A DNA stretch of 64,000 bases from Vandiemenella viatica (GCA_031002005.1 JARYHS010013631.1:63299832-63363831); one strand, 5' to 3'; shown: positions 34,836 to 47,099, numbered from the stretch's first letter. Numbers and translations are program-made. Notes: a model not told the origin generated them from the sequence alone.

Positions 34836-35480
34836 CTTGAAGAGTGCAGGTTCATAGGCACAGCGGGCAATTATATAAATGCTGAATGGACTGTTCTGTT
34901 CCATAATCACACGCAGGCTTTGGGTTTTCGAGATAACGCCATCTTGCCAGGTTATCCCTGGTCCTGCCCATACCACTCCTCAGCCGATTTAGCGCTCTCC
35001 AGGTCTTCCAGTTAAGATTGCCACCTGGTGGTAGTGCCTCTACAGTAGGTACCCATTGGTTTACGTAAGTCATTCTTGCTCTGAACAGATTGAGCCGGGG
35101 ACTTTCGGCAGTACATCTAATGCAGCTGTCATCCTAAGGAAGCTTTTCCAGTTTTAAGCCTATGTCTGGCGAGTTGATGCCAGAATAAAGGATGAACAGC
35201 AATTTGATTAGCCTTACTTCTTTCTAACATTGCAGCTACGTCCCGTCTTGTATCATGGGGAGCGATTCCTGCCAAACCATGTAGTCAATTGGTGTGGCTC
35301 TGAGGCAATCCGCTAGATCTGCTTGTTTAGCATTAGAGGACTCGTACCAAACAGAACAGGCATATTCTGCAGCAGAATAGAGCACTGCAAGGGCTGATGT
35401 TCGGAGGACTACGGAATGTGCACCTCACACATTTCCTGCGAGTTTCCGCAGGGTATTGTTGCGGGATGAAACTTTTGTGT
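34836..35480 (-). pseudogene. LINE reverse transcriptase C-terminal relic (second lineage)
   Basis: Minus-strand sequence with the post-RT region of a non-LTR retrotransposon: LRTSALALLYSAAEYACSVWY (about 35410-35345), then IAPHDTRRDVAAMLERSKANQ with HPLFWHQLARHRLK, then WKTWRALNRLRSG and ARWRYLENPKPACDYG, closing with QSIQHLYNCPLC. The last part is the Cys/His-containing tail common to one insect LINE group. Frame changes separate the pieces. It differs clearly from the 23927-26750 family. No 3' tail could be placed because the SINE adjoins it. Confidence 0.85.
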
Positions 35481-35489
35481 TTAAGTTTT

Positions 35490-36599
35490 AAGTGAGTAAT
35501 TCAGAGATATTTTGGATTGAAACAGTGATCTCGTTTTACACCTTGCGATGAGTAATAGAGTACCTTAAATCATCCTATTCTTGTAGGATCAGTATTTGAT
35601 AATCTGTGCAACAAAAAGCTGTACAGTGAATTATTTCTCACTAGAATACCTGTCGCCTCAAGTTTAGTTTGGACGGATAATAAAAAAAGTACGATAGTGC
35701 CGAGAATATTCTTTAATCTGTTCTTTCCATTTAATTATTATATCTAAATCTACATCTTAAGGTCTCCTTATTTCTCTGATAATATTTGTAACCAAGTTAA
35801 TGAATTTTGCTTACACCATCTCTGCAATTAAAAACAATAAAATAGTTAGGACACTGAGGAATGATTACATTTTACTGTAGTTATAAACAATCAATTCGTA
35901 TGGAATGTTTTAATGATTATCTAGAGAATCTCGTGAAAATCATTAAATAGCAAACATGATCAGTTTAATGACAAGAAATTCATTTCATACTCCAAAATTT
36001 TACTCCATAAGTGGATAAAATACCGGATTTCAGTGTTCATCTGCATGATATCAAGTTTATCACTAATTGAATTCTGATATTTATCGACAGCTGGAGAAAC
36101 ACGTAAACATATTCTTAAAGGAAGGAAATCTCTATTTATTGCTAATTAATGTGCTTATAATTCAGTTTCCCTCCATAGCTACTACATTAGCTGACATGAA
36201 TGATGTTTTTGTAATTACTTAAACCACAGTTATCAACCAGTTTAAATAGTAGCAGCGTTTGGAAGTCACAAATTGAAATTGAATCATCCTACTTACGATA
36301 TAGCCACGTGTAATTTAGGTTTACAACTTACTAAATTAAATTAGTACTCGTCCCAAAGTTTGTAGCATGTTACCACAAAACCCGTATTAACCCATTGATT
36401 TTCATAGTTGAGGAACGGGGAATCCGAATCACAGGGTGCCTGGCATACTTCCTACACATAAATTATTCTTTCCCATCCGATTGAATCATTTATATTCTAA
36501 ATATCATCCTGCTACCTAGGTTCGGATCATTGCGGCACCTTGATGGTACGCGGAATCTGACACAGTGTAAGCTGTTTGGAAACATATTATCTTAACTTA
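35490..36599. other. AT-rich non-coding DNA
   Basis: Nothing recognised on either strand. Confidence 0.4.
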
Positions 36600-36935
36600 G
36601 CCGACGGGGCATAAAATATGGTTGAGTGCTGTTTCTGATCACCGGATTGTGTACCAAAGTTCTGGATTAAATCCCAAACGTTTGCACAATGCGTATGGTG
36701 TGATCGGAAGATTAAACTCAGCTGAATACACCGACACCAGGTTTCACTGTTCTATCTTTCATTCAAACCACGAACACACACGCACACAAATCACATTCAT
36801 CCAGACGAGGAATAACACGTCAAGTTCCTTGCCAGGGAAGGCGAGGGTAAATCACATCATCTAGATTTCGAGAGGTATTTCCAAACCGCCTACGCACGAG
36901 TCACAGGGTACGGCGATTATTTAATCTTGTATTCC
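36600..36935 (+). repeat. Possible degenerate SINE
   Basis: A head-like ATGGTTGAGTGCTG and a B-box-like GTTCTGGATTAAATCCC (about 36660-36676), followed by a body with a CACACGCACACAAATCAC patch. Spacing suits a tRNA-derived SINE of a third type, but too many positions depart from the A/B-box consensus for a firm call. Confidence 0.35.
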
Positions 36936-38955
36936 AGATGTCAGGACTTATCCTCAGGTAAGGGTTCTAGTAATATTAGTTAGCTCAATGTTACAATCAA
37001 TTAATCTGTTTACTTGTTGCCGATTATTACTGCGAAATATTTCGCAATTACGGACAGTTTATGAACAGATAAATCCGATGAACATGAAGAAATTCGAGAA
37101 TATTGTGAGATAGTGGACATGGTTTTTAGATATCAACAACCAGTCAATATAAGCGTCCATCAGCGAGAATAATTTGAAACGTGTCCGCAATGGTACACGT
37201 GCTATACGAACTTCAACGAGCATGATATTTTATTTTATTAACTACGAAGACAGATAAGTAAACGCTCTATTATATTACAGTGTAAGCACTAGAACGAGTT
37301 ATCTGCTATTGACGTGGTAACATGTTGCGACTTGGTCTGTTGGTAGTGCTGCACAATAGGAAAATTTTATGTAACGAATTTTGATAGGAGTCTCAGTATC
37401 TTACAAACTTAAAAGTATACACGATTCTAGAACATTACATTTGATAGACGACGAAATAAAGGCTGTAACCAGCACTACCTCAGCGTGGTATTATATCAAG
37501 TCTAGCCACCGATGTAATACATCTTTGAGCAAATTGTGATTGAACGGTCGAACTCAGCGTTTCTGTACCTCTGGTGTTCGAAGATGGGACAGGTGACCCG
37601 TCAGAAAATATTTAAAAATTCGGTTCTAACTGAATTGAAGATGTCATAACAAAAAATAAATTATCACATACTGTTAACAGAAAATTGAAACCGTACTCTT
37701 GTTGTTTAAAGCTGTAGGGGAATATAAATTATAAGTTAATTTTTCTAAAAGCCATTAATGTTTCTACGACCGGCAAACATTTCGTATTTCTATGATATGA
37801 CGACATGACTGCATTGTTAGAATAATAGTCTATTCACTAAATACGTTTCTAATCGGCATCAAAGACAGCGACATTGCTTTGAGGATTAAGTTAATGACGG
37901 TTGTATGAGGGCCTTAATGTGGATACAGATCTGCAGGGACCGCGGAACATCCCTATAACAATTAGAAGTTTTAGTTAATAATATTCACAGAGGTAAAACA
38001 ATTACGCCTATATAAGTTAGTGGCCCCCAGATTTATTTTTAACAGTTTTCTACTCCTCGGGTTGGAAAAGACTGAGAAGGTGTTTATATCATAAAGATCA
38101 ATACAAGTGACAATAAAGCGAGTAGTGAATAACATTGTGTGAAGTTGTGGAAATTGTTCGGGTGAATAACTGCGCTGAACATATCGTAAACGAATTACGT
38201 GTTTCGAGCAAAGACATCATACACTACCAATTTGTTTCCTCAAAAGATTCAACAAAAAAATATATCCTTAATGTGATCTAGCTTCTTTGTGAAGCAAAGG
38301 ATAAAAGTTTGAATGTTTAAAGTTCAAAGCGCAATATGTTTCGAGGATGTGAAACCTCATACATCATTGCTGATTAGAACTTTCGAACGTGATGCAAAGG
38401 TTGAAATGGACTTTATTGTTGGGCTTTTGAGTGAATATTCAGACTCTAAGACGTTAAGTTATACATCGGGACGACTCTGTAAGCACGTATTGCAGTGTTG
38501 ACAGAGGTTATTGTTCACAAAATCGCTGATACAGGTGTCACCTTAACTGGTACGAAATGCAGATCACTGACGTCAGGGCAAGACTTCTTCACAACTTCAC
38601 TATCAATACTCGATCTCATTAAAGTGACAGTTATGTGTTAAGTAACAGATTCACCCGTAGCCTGCCAGCATATCATTAAGAGCCAGAGACTGGCAGGTTT
38701 TATCCATCTTATCACTATGGGAATTTAGTAAGAATCGACTCTATGCTACGAACTCTTTCTTGTAGTAATCACTTTTTATTGTCTGTATTTATCAAATTTC
38801 AGTGATCTATTAAACAAGGTTTCTACCAGTTGGACGTCTACATTCGAGAGCTAGAATTAAATTCCATCTCCTATTGCAACTGTTATTAGCCATAGTAGCA
38901 GTCATTACAATCCGAGGTTGCCGTACCGGAATCTCAGCTCGACTTATTACTAAGA
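36936..38955. other. Non-coding, nothing recognised
   Basis: AT-rich to mixed. Positions 37930-37990 include a short GC-richer patch. Short frames such as 38313-38501 show no family motif. Confidence 0.4.
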
Positions 38956-38963
38956 TCAGATAA

Positions 38964-39193
38964 GCCGACCCCGGCAGCGTAGGGGTAGCGTGCTTGCTTC
39001 GCGTTGCAGGGGTCGCCGGTTCGAGTCCGGCCGAGGGGCATGGGTGGTTTTAATTAAGTGTTGTGTTCGTCCTGTGTCGTCCTTGCAGAAGCTGTAAATT
39101 AATCACACTGAAATGAAATGTCTATATTGTAAGAGACACACACACGTTGAGCTGGCTGTATGGCTAACTAGGCGAAATGCCATTTTAAAAAAA
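38964..39193 (+). mobile_element. SINE family B, full length, with target duplication
   Basis: tRNA-like head with an A-box GTAGGGGTAGCG and B-box GGTTCGAGTCCGG (about 39015), then GGGGCATGGGTGGTTTTAAT, TGTTGTGTTCGTCC, a CACACACA patch, and GTTGAGCTGGCTGTATGGC to AAATGCCA, with an oligo-A end. The flanks TCAGATAA at 38956-38963 and 39194-39201 are an exact 8-bp target duplication. The body after the head rules out a functional tRNA gene. Confidence 0.93.
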
Positions 39194-39201
39194 TCAGATA
39201 A

Positions 39202-40256
39202 CCCTCAAGACAAGAAGAACAAAGAAGCATCAAGATGAGAGTTTAGATTAGGTCGTCGCAGGAAACAAAGAGAATAGTTAGAAATCCTTCAAATTAGTTC
39301 TTTAAGCGCCCGCAACTTCAGCCAATCATTAATCAAACAATTCGGCGTCTTATAGTGACACAACTTGTTAGTTAGTTGCAAAAATATACGGTATGCGCTA
39401 AAATACATAATATTTAAACTATTGTATCACCAAAGTGCTTGCATGTTTGTTGACGGGACAGTGTTGATGCCACGCGTGTATCTGGCAGTATCAAGTGTAG
39501 TTATTGATTACAATCGGTCACACTACGAAGGAAATTGGTTATTGTTTTTTCTGACGCAACAGGCAGCAAGAAACACATTTATGTTGTACCCTGTATACTC
39601 CTTGAGAATTCCACATTTCTTATATTATCCTATGTAAATCACATGTATGGTCGACCGTGCTACTGACTTCTCACACTCGTCCCACTTCCGCGATCATAAA
39701 CCACTTGAAACCTATTGTGGGGAATGTAATGGGAAAATTTCATCTATATATAAAGTCGAGAAAGCCTCCACTGTTATAAAGGTAAGGAGAAAGTGTTTGA
39801 ATGTGAAGATCTGCCAAGAATTATTGCTGCATTACGCAAGAAAAACGCCCTGCTTCGCAATAATATGCAGCAACTTTTGTTTCGGGATTTTTGTGAATGA
39901 TATGAGTACTTTCTACAGCATGGTTGAGCACACTACCAACATTTACATTACGCATATCGTGACAAATCGACTTTCTAATAGTGTTTATGTTAAACTAATT
40001 GCTTCAGGAGAAGTAAATTCCTAGTTCACAATTTTTCGTCTTTACAGTTTCGTCTTTACAGTTTCAGTTCGAGTTCTGTGTATTTTGGCGCATGCTGTAC
40101 TCTTCTTTGTGGAACCAAAATTGGCTGCATTGACGCCATTAATGAGAATTCGCTGGCGTAGCTGCTGCCTGTATACCGAAAGAAAAGTTTTACGCCTGTT
40201 TTCTAATGCAGAGATTGAGATGAAGAATACTTCCAAGTCGATAACACTGAGGCGAC
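39202..40256. other. Non-coding; 125-codon open frame without motif
   Basis: An open frame at 39647-40024 begins with ATG but shows no domain, signal peptide or repeat I recognise, and codon use follows the AT-rich background. I do not call it a gene. The remainder shows nothing. Confidence 0.35.
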
Positions 40257-40649
40257 GGAGCGTCCATAAACCACGTAGCTCCATTTTGGCCTCCTGTGAA
40301 CGCATCCCCCTCCCCCCACGTAGCACTACGTGGCTTTTGCTCTCTACCCCCGCCCCCCTCTCAAGTAGCACGTAGCTTTTTCCTTTTGATACCAGAAGAA
40401 ATTTGTAGTGTTTTCTCCTGATACACTATCGTAAATTACATCAAGAGATAATTAAATGACGGAAATAAATATTCACTTGCTGTTGTGTGTTCTGTTCCTC
40501 ATTTTAAATGTGAAGAATAATATGAAGGGAAAGCTACGTGGCCTCGCTTGGATATCCCCCCTCCCCCCACATAGCTCAGCGTAGCCTTCCAGTCAACTCC
40601 TCCCCCCCCCCCCCAACCTCGAACGAGCCACGTAGGTTGTGGACGCTCC
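40257..40649. mobile_element. MITE with C-rich interior, type 1
   Basis: Inverted ends: GGAGCGTCCATAAACCACGTAG at the left, and at the right GAGCCACGTAGGTTGTGGACG then CTCC. Inside are further copies of CACGTAGC / GCTACGTG in both orientations (near 40318-40335, 40369, 40531 and 40575) and several C runs (for example 40600-40614). This resembles a non-autonomous class II element with subterminal transposase-binding repeats. No target duplication or transposase was found, so the superfamily is open. Confidence 0.75.
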
Positions 40650-40651
40650 CC

Positions 40652-41594
40652 TGGTGTGAAAGATTGCTAACTAAAACTGTCGCCACCGTCTGGGAGACAC
40701 TGGTCGACGCGGATTGAGAGCTCGATATTTTCGTGTTGATGGTACGTCATAATATTACTTACTACTCGAGTCATTGCTGCGGTAAAATATTTCGACTTTC
40801 ATAAGATGATTAAGGTCCTTGTGTACAAGAAGCTACGATTGTTCCTCCTGATTCAAACAGTTATACTCAAATTTTTGCTTCCATGTAGAGCAAATAAACA
40901 TCTCTAACTGAACAGGTTTCTAGGAGGTCTTCACACGTGCAAAACACAGCTTACTTAACAATAACTTATTCGTGCTTAATCGAGAAATTATCAGCCACCT
41001 TTTCCGTCAACGGTCTGTTGTATCACGAAAATGAATAGTTCCTTTAAAAATTCTCATTGTAATTCACGTTTAACCAACAGGAAAGGGTTTCCTAATTCGT
41101 AGACGTTTACTATTTACTTCTTAAGTAAATCTCAGACACTGCTGTTGAGTGATCAAAGCAAAAACGTTATGACATATTCAATGGTGCGGTCAGTATAAAA
41201 GTGTGAAAATGGATGAACTTCATCAACTAATACTTACGGAGCGGAATGTATAAATCCGTTCTTAACACTAGAATTATGTCGTCTATTGCCGCTAAGTGAG
41301 CGAGTGCGAAACCCTATCTTTCACTGCGCGTTACACTTTTGTTGGCTGTTTTTCGGCTTCGAGGAAAAACCCCAATAGTAAAAGCAAAGGAAGCATTTAA
41401 ACATATTTTCAACCGAAAAGGACAATTTTTTTTTGTTGGCCGTATTTTGAACAATAACCAAATTGTAACACTTTCAAGCAGACAATGTCGCGGGTAACTC
41501 TAGTTATATATATTTTTTTAGATATTTTAATATTGTTTAATGTTTACTGATTTATTGGTAATAATTTAAATAGTTCATATTCAATTCCTACTTT
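40652..41594. other. Non-coding; one piggyBac-like half-end
   Basis: TTAACACTAGAA at 41262-41273 resembles a piggyBac left end at its TTAA target, but no partner end is seen. The rest is AT-rich with nothing recognised. Confidence 0.35.
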
Positions 41595-41602
41595 CGACAG
41601 TT

Positions 41603-41840
41603 GTTACTTCTTTTTTTTTTACTAATGATGTCGAGGTCGTTAGCGGCGGTATGGGACTGGGGACAAGGAACGGAATGAATTCGGGCATGGCCTTTTAAAG
41701 GAAGCATCCCGGGATTTGCTTGGAGTGATTTGGGGAAACCATGGAAAATCCAAATCTGGATATTTGGACGAGGATTCGAACCGGCTTCCTCCCGAATGCG
41801 AGGCCAGAACGTTAACCGCTCAACCATCACACTAGGTCGA
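41603..41840 (-). mobile_element. SINE family A, complete, with target duplication
   Basis: Minus-strand copy: head with GGTTAACGTTCTGGCC and B-box GGTTCGAATCC, body with CCATGGTTTCCCCAAATCAC and GGCCATGCCCGAATTC, and a T run at about 41610-41621 on the plus strand as tail. Flanks CGACAGTT at 41595-41602 and 41841-41848 are an exact 8-bp duplication. Confidence 0.9.
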
Positions 41841-41848
41841 CGACAGTT

Positions 41849-42645
41849 TTTGTTTGAGCAATGATCTCATTGTAAACGTCTAAAAAGAACAGATCACTTG
41901 AGGTTTCATTTCGTATCCTGAGTGTTACGATAGGCCATTTTAAGAAACGAAGTGATATGATTGGCAAGACTCTTTCTGGAACACTCTTCGGCCAAAACTG
42001 TGATTGCTGTGTCAATGTTCTGTTTACATTCATTCTTTTCCATGAATAGGTGCTTCATGACTTCATATATGAAGAATAAATACATTTTTAAGTAAAATGT
42101 AATCATCTTTATAATCATTTCTACCACAAATTCACATTTATTACGCAAATCATTGATGTACGTTTACCGTGACAGGACTAAGAAGTACTGTGATGTGTAT
42201 TTTCCCAGAACAGAGACGTTATAGTTAAATACAGACAATTCGAAAATTAGATGAATTAATGTGCGACATTGCTGTTAACTCCAATAAGTAGCACCATTCT
42301 CCCAAGTATCAGATGTTCACGTTACAATAGGGCAGTACTTCTTTATTTTTCCTACTTAATTCCCCCTTAATTATACCATTATATTAATAACGAATGTGGA
42401 AAGCAGCTACAAATTTAGGTTAGGTTTATCCACGACATTAGCGAAACCATTTTAACTTACGTTGTTATTTACTCACATTTGACTGTAACTATTGTAATTT
42501 TTCAAAGTATTGTCTCCGTGACTCACTGTTATGCTCGGTCGCATTGCTTCACTCACTCTACATCCTATATGTTTCTATTCTAACGCCATCTGCCGGAGTT
42601 AAAGATACATTGTAGGCAGCAACTTCACATCAAATCTCCCCAAAA
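41849..42645. other. AT-rich non-coding DNA
   Basis: Nothing recognised on either strand. Confidence 0.4.
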
Positions 42646-43260
42646 TAAAGCTCCAGGAAACAGAGCTAAATTCTAGCGGTACGGTAATAGATCTGGGAAT
42701 CCTAGTAGACCGTAATTTAGACAGGACTGAGAAACTATTTTAATGTAGCTCAATACTTGCTCCTCTACTCGTGCTCTATACAAATACAAGAAAATGTTCA
42801 CTATCCATTTAAGAAAAAACTGGTGCAAATAACTGTGTTCCCTGTTCTCTATTACTGTGACGTAGTACAGCAAAATTTATATTCGAAAGACAGAAAAAAA
42901 ATTGAACTTCTTACGAACTCTTGCGTGAGTTCCACCTGCGACCTGAGAATATATAACTATTTCTGATCTTTATATTATCGTTTAGAGTGATTGTGCGCTT
43001 GCGATCGGCGACGATTCTACACGCTACGTCTTCTTCACCTTGTAACTGACTCCAGCCTTATTCTGACATCACATACTTAGGATTGTGCCGTAATATTAAC
43101 AATCAAATACACTAACCATCTCCTCCCACAGCTTGCAAAACCTTTCCAATTTCTTCTTCATTTCAACGAGAAAATTGTAGAATAATCTCTACAATAAAAT
43201 AAGAACTACTGCAGAAAAAACCATTTATGAATGTGTTAAGAAAGTATTACTTGTCGTAGC
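42646..43260 (+). pseudogene. LINE C-terminal relic (third lineage)
   Basis: Plus-strand remains of a non-LTR retrotransposon RT tail. DLGILVDRNLD (about 42693-42720) corresponds to the 'LGI.LD..L.W' segment. VHYPFKKKLVQITVFPVLYY, then CDVVQQNLYSKDRKKIELLT and NSCVSSTCDLRIY (about 42797-42955), correspond to the 'L...LVFP.LDYCDVVY' and 'Q..QN.CVR.ICDL' blocks. Beyond a stop at 42964, weaker matches continue (RRFYTL near 43000, TNHLLPQLAK near 43115). It is followed by a simple-repeat tail region. No functional protein can be made. Confidence 0.8.
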
Positions 43261-43487
43261 ACTAGTTTTGCAGCCACTCCTTCCACGTTGTATGTACTCT
43301 TAGCCACCACTAGTTTTACTTCGCGTCACTTACCTATTGATTCACAGCTTAAACTTCTATATTAATAAGATTTTAGTTTGTATTTTAGTTACTTACTTAC
43401 GCAAAGTGGGAAATATGTATTGCAAACTGTTCGTATATGGAAGGTTTAAATCACGTAATTAATAAAGTATATGATATGTATTAAAAA

Positions 43488-43490
<3 letters not shown>

Positions 43491-43580
<90 letters not shown>

Positions 43581-43585
43581 TGTGT
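43491..43585. repeat. Compound (TA)n(TG)n microsatellite
   Basis: About 22 TA units (43491-43534) pass directly into about 20 TG units with one interruption (43535-43585). Such compound tracts are hypervariable, and their length here may be affected by sequencing or assembly. Confidence 0.97.
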
Positions 43586-45129
43586 AAGGTTTAAATTATG
43601 TATGTTAAACGTCTGGTATGATGTAAGAATTGGACCGGCAGCACTATTGTTGCAGGGCTAAATGAATTGTTAAATAAACAAATTATCCTTTTAGATTTTA
43701 GAGTATCTATGACGAAGGCTGCAGCATATTAGGTAAAACCTTAAATAAGAAAATAAAAAACGTGGCACTACCGGAAAATCCAGATATTGTTAGCATTATT
43801 CTTTGGTTACAAATAAGAAACAATAGATCACTAGAGGAACGATAGGAAGTGGCACATGAACAAAACTAGAAAATATCAAGTTACGTTGGATGGAAAGCAC
43901 ATCCGCTGTGCTCACAGAATTCTGGTCGCTCCCCGCAGAACAGCGGTCACCAGGACATTAATTGATGTGGGTTGGCCCGCCGTAATAGGGGCGATTATAG
44001 GGCTCCACACAAAGACGTACGGGGTAATACATTATCTTGTCAGGCGGCACTTCCTTCCTTGTTACCATTTATTCCGGGTAAAATGTTATCTCATCCATAC
44101 AAAATTCATTCCCATTCGTTGTTTCATTCTGTATTCGCAAGTACTTATTAAAGTTTTGTCAGTTTCGCACTTGCTTGTGTTAACAAGCAGTATGCTCTGA
44201 TTGATTTATTGCTTCAACCACCAGTTTAATACACAAACATACACGTAAAGTATATATTTACAGAAATCAAAACAAAACATTTCATGATATTTATTCCATA
44301 ATTACATTTCTTTTGCTTCATACTCTATCCTGGACTTTAATTCACTCGGTTTGAAAGTTCGATTGGTAATTGTAGTCATTAGGGAAAACTGATGTAAGGT
44401 AAGGTAAGGAAACTGACATTTTCATGTTTTTGATAACCACCTGAGCATTCTGCTAATGTATTTTCTGTTGTTCCGTTTGTTAATGTTGTATTTTTAAGTC
44501 CAATACTATGTGTAACACAGTGGTGGCCGTTACTCTATTGAAACCTATAATTGTTGAATTATAATACAACACCTCAAAACACCTTAAAAAATTAAAAGTA
44601 ATGTTTTTGGCCTTACAATTGTTAAGTGATATACCAATAAATACATTCTTTATAGTTTACAGTACAATTTATAATTTTTGTTTTAATGTGGTGGGACCTC
44701 AAAAGACGGTCCCGATTGTACAAATATTTAAAATATTCAGCTGTAGTATGAACAGCAATGGTGGAAACACAATATACGTGTATGAAATTGACAAATGTGT
44801 TACATTTACTCTTTTTTAAGGGTGAAACCTATCCAAAAAGGTTGCAAAAATCTGTAATCTAAATTCTCTGAATCAACAGAGAAATTTTCTGAATGAACCT
44901 CAAATTACTGTAATACCTTTCGAACTGTAATAAATTTGAGTGAAGCTATGCCCTGTGACAATATTTCATGCAGCTACCAAAAATAAAATAAATAATAGTA
45001 AGCCCATAGTTAAAATCTGAAAAATTCAACATATACTGGAGGAAGCGATGAAGAACTCACAATTTTTTATTTTGTATGAGAAAAGAGAAAAAAATGAAAA
45101 CTGCTCCATAGATTCCCTTAATATTTCAA
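43586..45129. other. Non-coding; candidate regulatory block at 43880-44030
   Basis: Positions 43880-44030 are GC-richer and CpG-containing, with GACATTAATTGATGTGGG, GCCGTAATAGGGGCGATTAT and GGGCTCCAC stretches. They match no repeat in the window and carry no supported reading frame. Other parts are AT-rich with nothing recognised. Confidence 0.35.
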
Positions 45130-45371
45130 CCGAGCTTGATGGGAGAGCGGTTAACGCTCTGGCCTCGCATTCAGGAGGACGCCGGTTCGAATCCCCGTCT
45201 GGGCCTCCAGATTTGGGTGTTCCATGGTTTCCCCAAATCACTCCAGTCGAATACCGGGATGTTTCCTTCAAAATGCCATGGTCGAATTCCTACCCGTTCC
45301 TTGTCCCCAGTCCCATCCCGCCTCTAATGACCTCGACGTCGATGAGGCGTAAAGCTATAAATAAAAAAAAA
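45130..45371 (+). mobile_element. SINE family A, full-length reference copy
   Basis: Head CCGAGCTTGATGGGAGAGCG, then GTTAACGCTCTGGCC and an excellent B-box GGTTCGAATCC (45184-45194). The body reads CCAGATTTGGGTGTTCCATGG, TTCCCCAAATCACTCC, TGCCATGGTCGAATTCC and CTCTAATGACCTCGACGTCG, with an A-rich tail to 45371. The internal boxes imply RNA polymerase III transcription. No exact target duplication is evident. Confidence 0.92.
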
Positions 45372-45520
45372 GTAGTTAACATTTTAGACATAGATGGGAT
45401 GTGACCTTAACTTGGGGCGAAAATTAGAAGTTTGACGTTACATTATCCCTGTTCCTCGAAAAAGGTCAAGATATCGAAAAACCGTTAAATTGATTGAGTT
45501 AAAATTTTGCGTAATCACGC

Positions 45521-46178
45521 TGTAACAGCCCTCATATCTGAAGTTTTAACAGTATTGTATTGTATGAAGTATTTGTAGTGAGCTAAAGTTTGCTTGAATA
45601 TGATCTAGTATGTTTGTTTTGTAATTTCTTGTAAATCAGTGTATATAGACTTTATTTTATGAGAAGAAATTGTTTAAAGGCCATTTAATATGTTTAAGAA
45701 CAAAATAATGCTACAGAATTGCTTAAATGTTGGTATTAATGCAAGTTACGATGTCTACAGGACAATTTTGTACAGTTTAAAATGATTTCCGTAAATAATT
45801 TTGTATTTAAGTATCTTTAATTTCCATTTATGACCACTTTGTAATGATGTTAAGTGATTTTGTGTTAGTTCTGATTGTTTTTAATATGTTTAATTGTTTG
45901 AGTAATTGTTAATGTTCGAGAAATATCGGGCGGACGCCTTTGAAGAATTTCAGAAATTTCGATAGAGCCTATATAAAGAAATCGGTAGAAGGACAGAGTT
46001 TAGTCTTATAATTATTTTACAGAAGTTTTATACAGATTCTCTTTGCAACAGCCAAGAACTGCGCCATTAGTATCTCTGGAGTGTATCTTTGCATGTGAAT
46101 AATATCTTTGACGTTGTTTTGAAGAAAAATAAACAAAATCTTAATCTTAGTTAATTAAAACCACCGAAGACCCTAACA
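45521..46178 (+). repeat. Solo LTR, copy 2, with 4-bp duplication
   Basis: Begins TGTAACAGCCCTC and ends CCCTAACA (TG...CA), flanked by ACGC on both sides (45517-45520 and 46179-46182), a 4-bp target duplication. It contains TATATAA at 45970-45976 and AATAAA at 46128-46133, giving a U3-R-U5 layout like copy 1. It shares TATCTTTAATTTCCATTTAT-type and TTGTTAATGTTCGAGAAATA blocks with that copy. No internal genes adjoin, so it is a recombined solo LTR. A Ty3/Gypsy-like or BEL-like source is possible but cannot be decided without internal sequence. Confidence 0.88.
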
Positions 46179-46182
46179 ACGC

Positions 46183-47099
46183 TTTTCAAAAACATTCGTA
46201 TATTCCACTTTTATCCTGAATGACTTCTAACACAAACTGAAGAGGATACTGAATTAAGTTATACGATAATTTTTTTCAAAACGGTGAGGATTGACATCCC
46301 GAAATATGGCACAGAAGCATTTGAATAGATCCCAAGTTGCTGCTAAAAATACTCATATGTTACACAATTAACAACTGTTATTTTTTCTCAGTTACAAATT
46401 ATTTTTGATGATTGATTACCAATCATGCTAGAGGTGCAATGTCAACTGATTATCACTCAGCGATAGAGGTTTAAGCAGAAACAATTTCTGAGACAAAAAT
46501 ATGGTTTTATAACTTGCAACATTGAAAAAGACACTTTTATTTTTGTAAACTGTGTTTTAAAGATCGGGGCGTAGGAATGGATGGATCAGTTTACTGAAGC
46601 AAAAGAAAAAGAAAAAAAGAGATTTCCTCGCAGATCGCGGTCAGGAGAAAATTGATGAAAATCCCGCAGCAAGGTCGCAGTCTCTTTGCAGGTGGTGATT
46701 TCCAAGGACATTAAGTAGTGGAGACTTTTTCATAAAACCAACAGGTCCAAGAATACAGTCAGCAGAAATATAGAGGCATGACAGTACCGATAGCCAGAAA
46801 TTCTGCCAGAGAGCAAAGTAGTTTCTGGAAATATTGTTGAAGCGCCTGTTGCCAGATGATTTTTACATACTCATTGCGCCTGTAATGGTCGGAAATAAAT
46901 TCTGGACAAAGAAGAGCTTGGTGAACGGATGACTTGGAATAGTATAAAGCCGAGGAAAATAATCAGAATGTTTAAAAAACATTCGTAATTACGGTTCAGT
47001 TTAACAATAACTCCGAACTGGCGATCAATTGTTTAGTTCCAATTCCACAACACGATGATACATATATATATATTTTAATAACAGTCGTGCACTAGGATG
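46183..47099. other. Non-coding, nothing recognised
   Basis: AT-rich DNA with a purine-rich stretch near 46595-46640. No family match. Confidence 0.4.

Noticed and set aside
34437..34976. 179-codon frame
   Set aside because: A chance join of SINE and LINE-relic sequence.
38964..39035. tRNA gene
   Set aside because: The tRNA-like head continues into a SINE body with tail and target duplication.
39647..40024. 125-codon open frame
   Set aside because: No domain, no recognisable family, AT-rich codon use; frames of this length occur by chance in such DNA.
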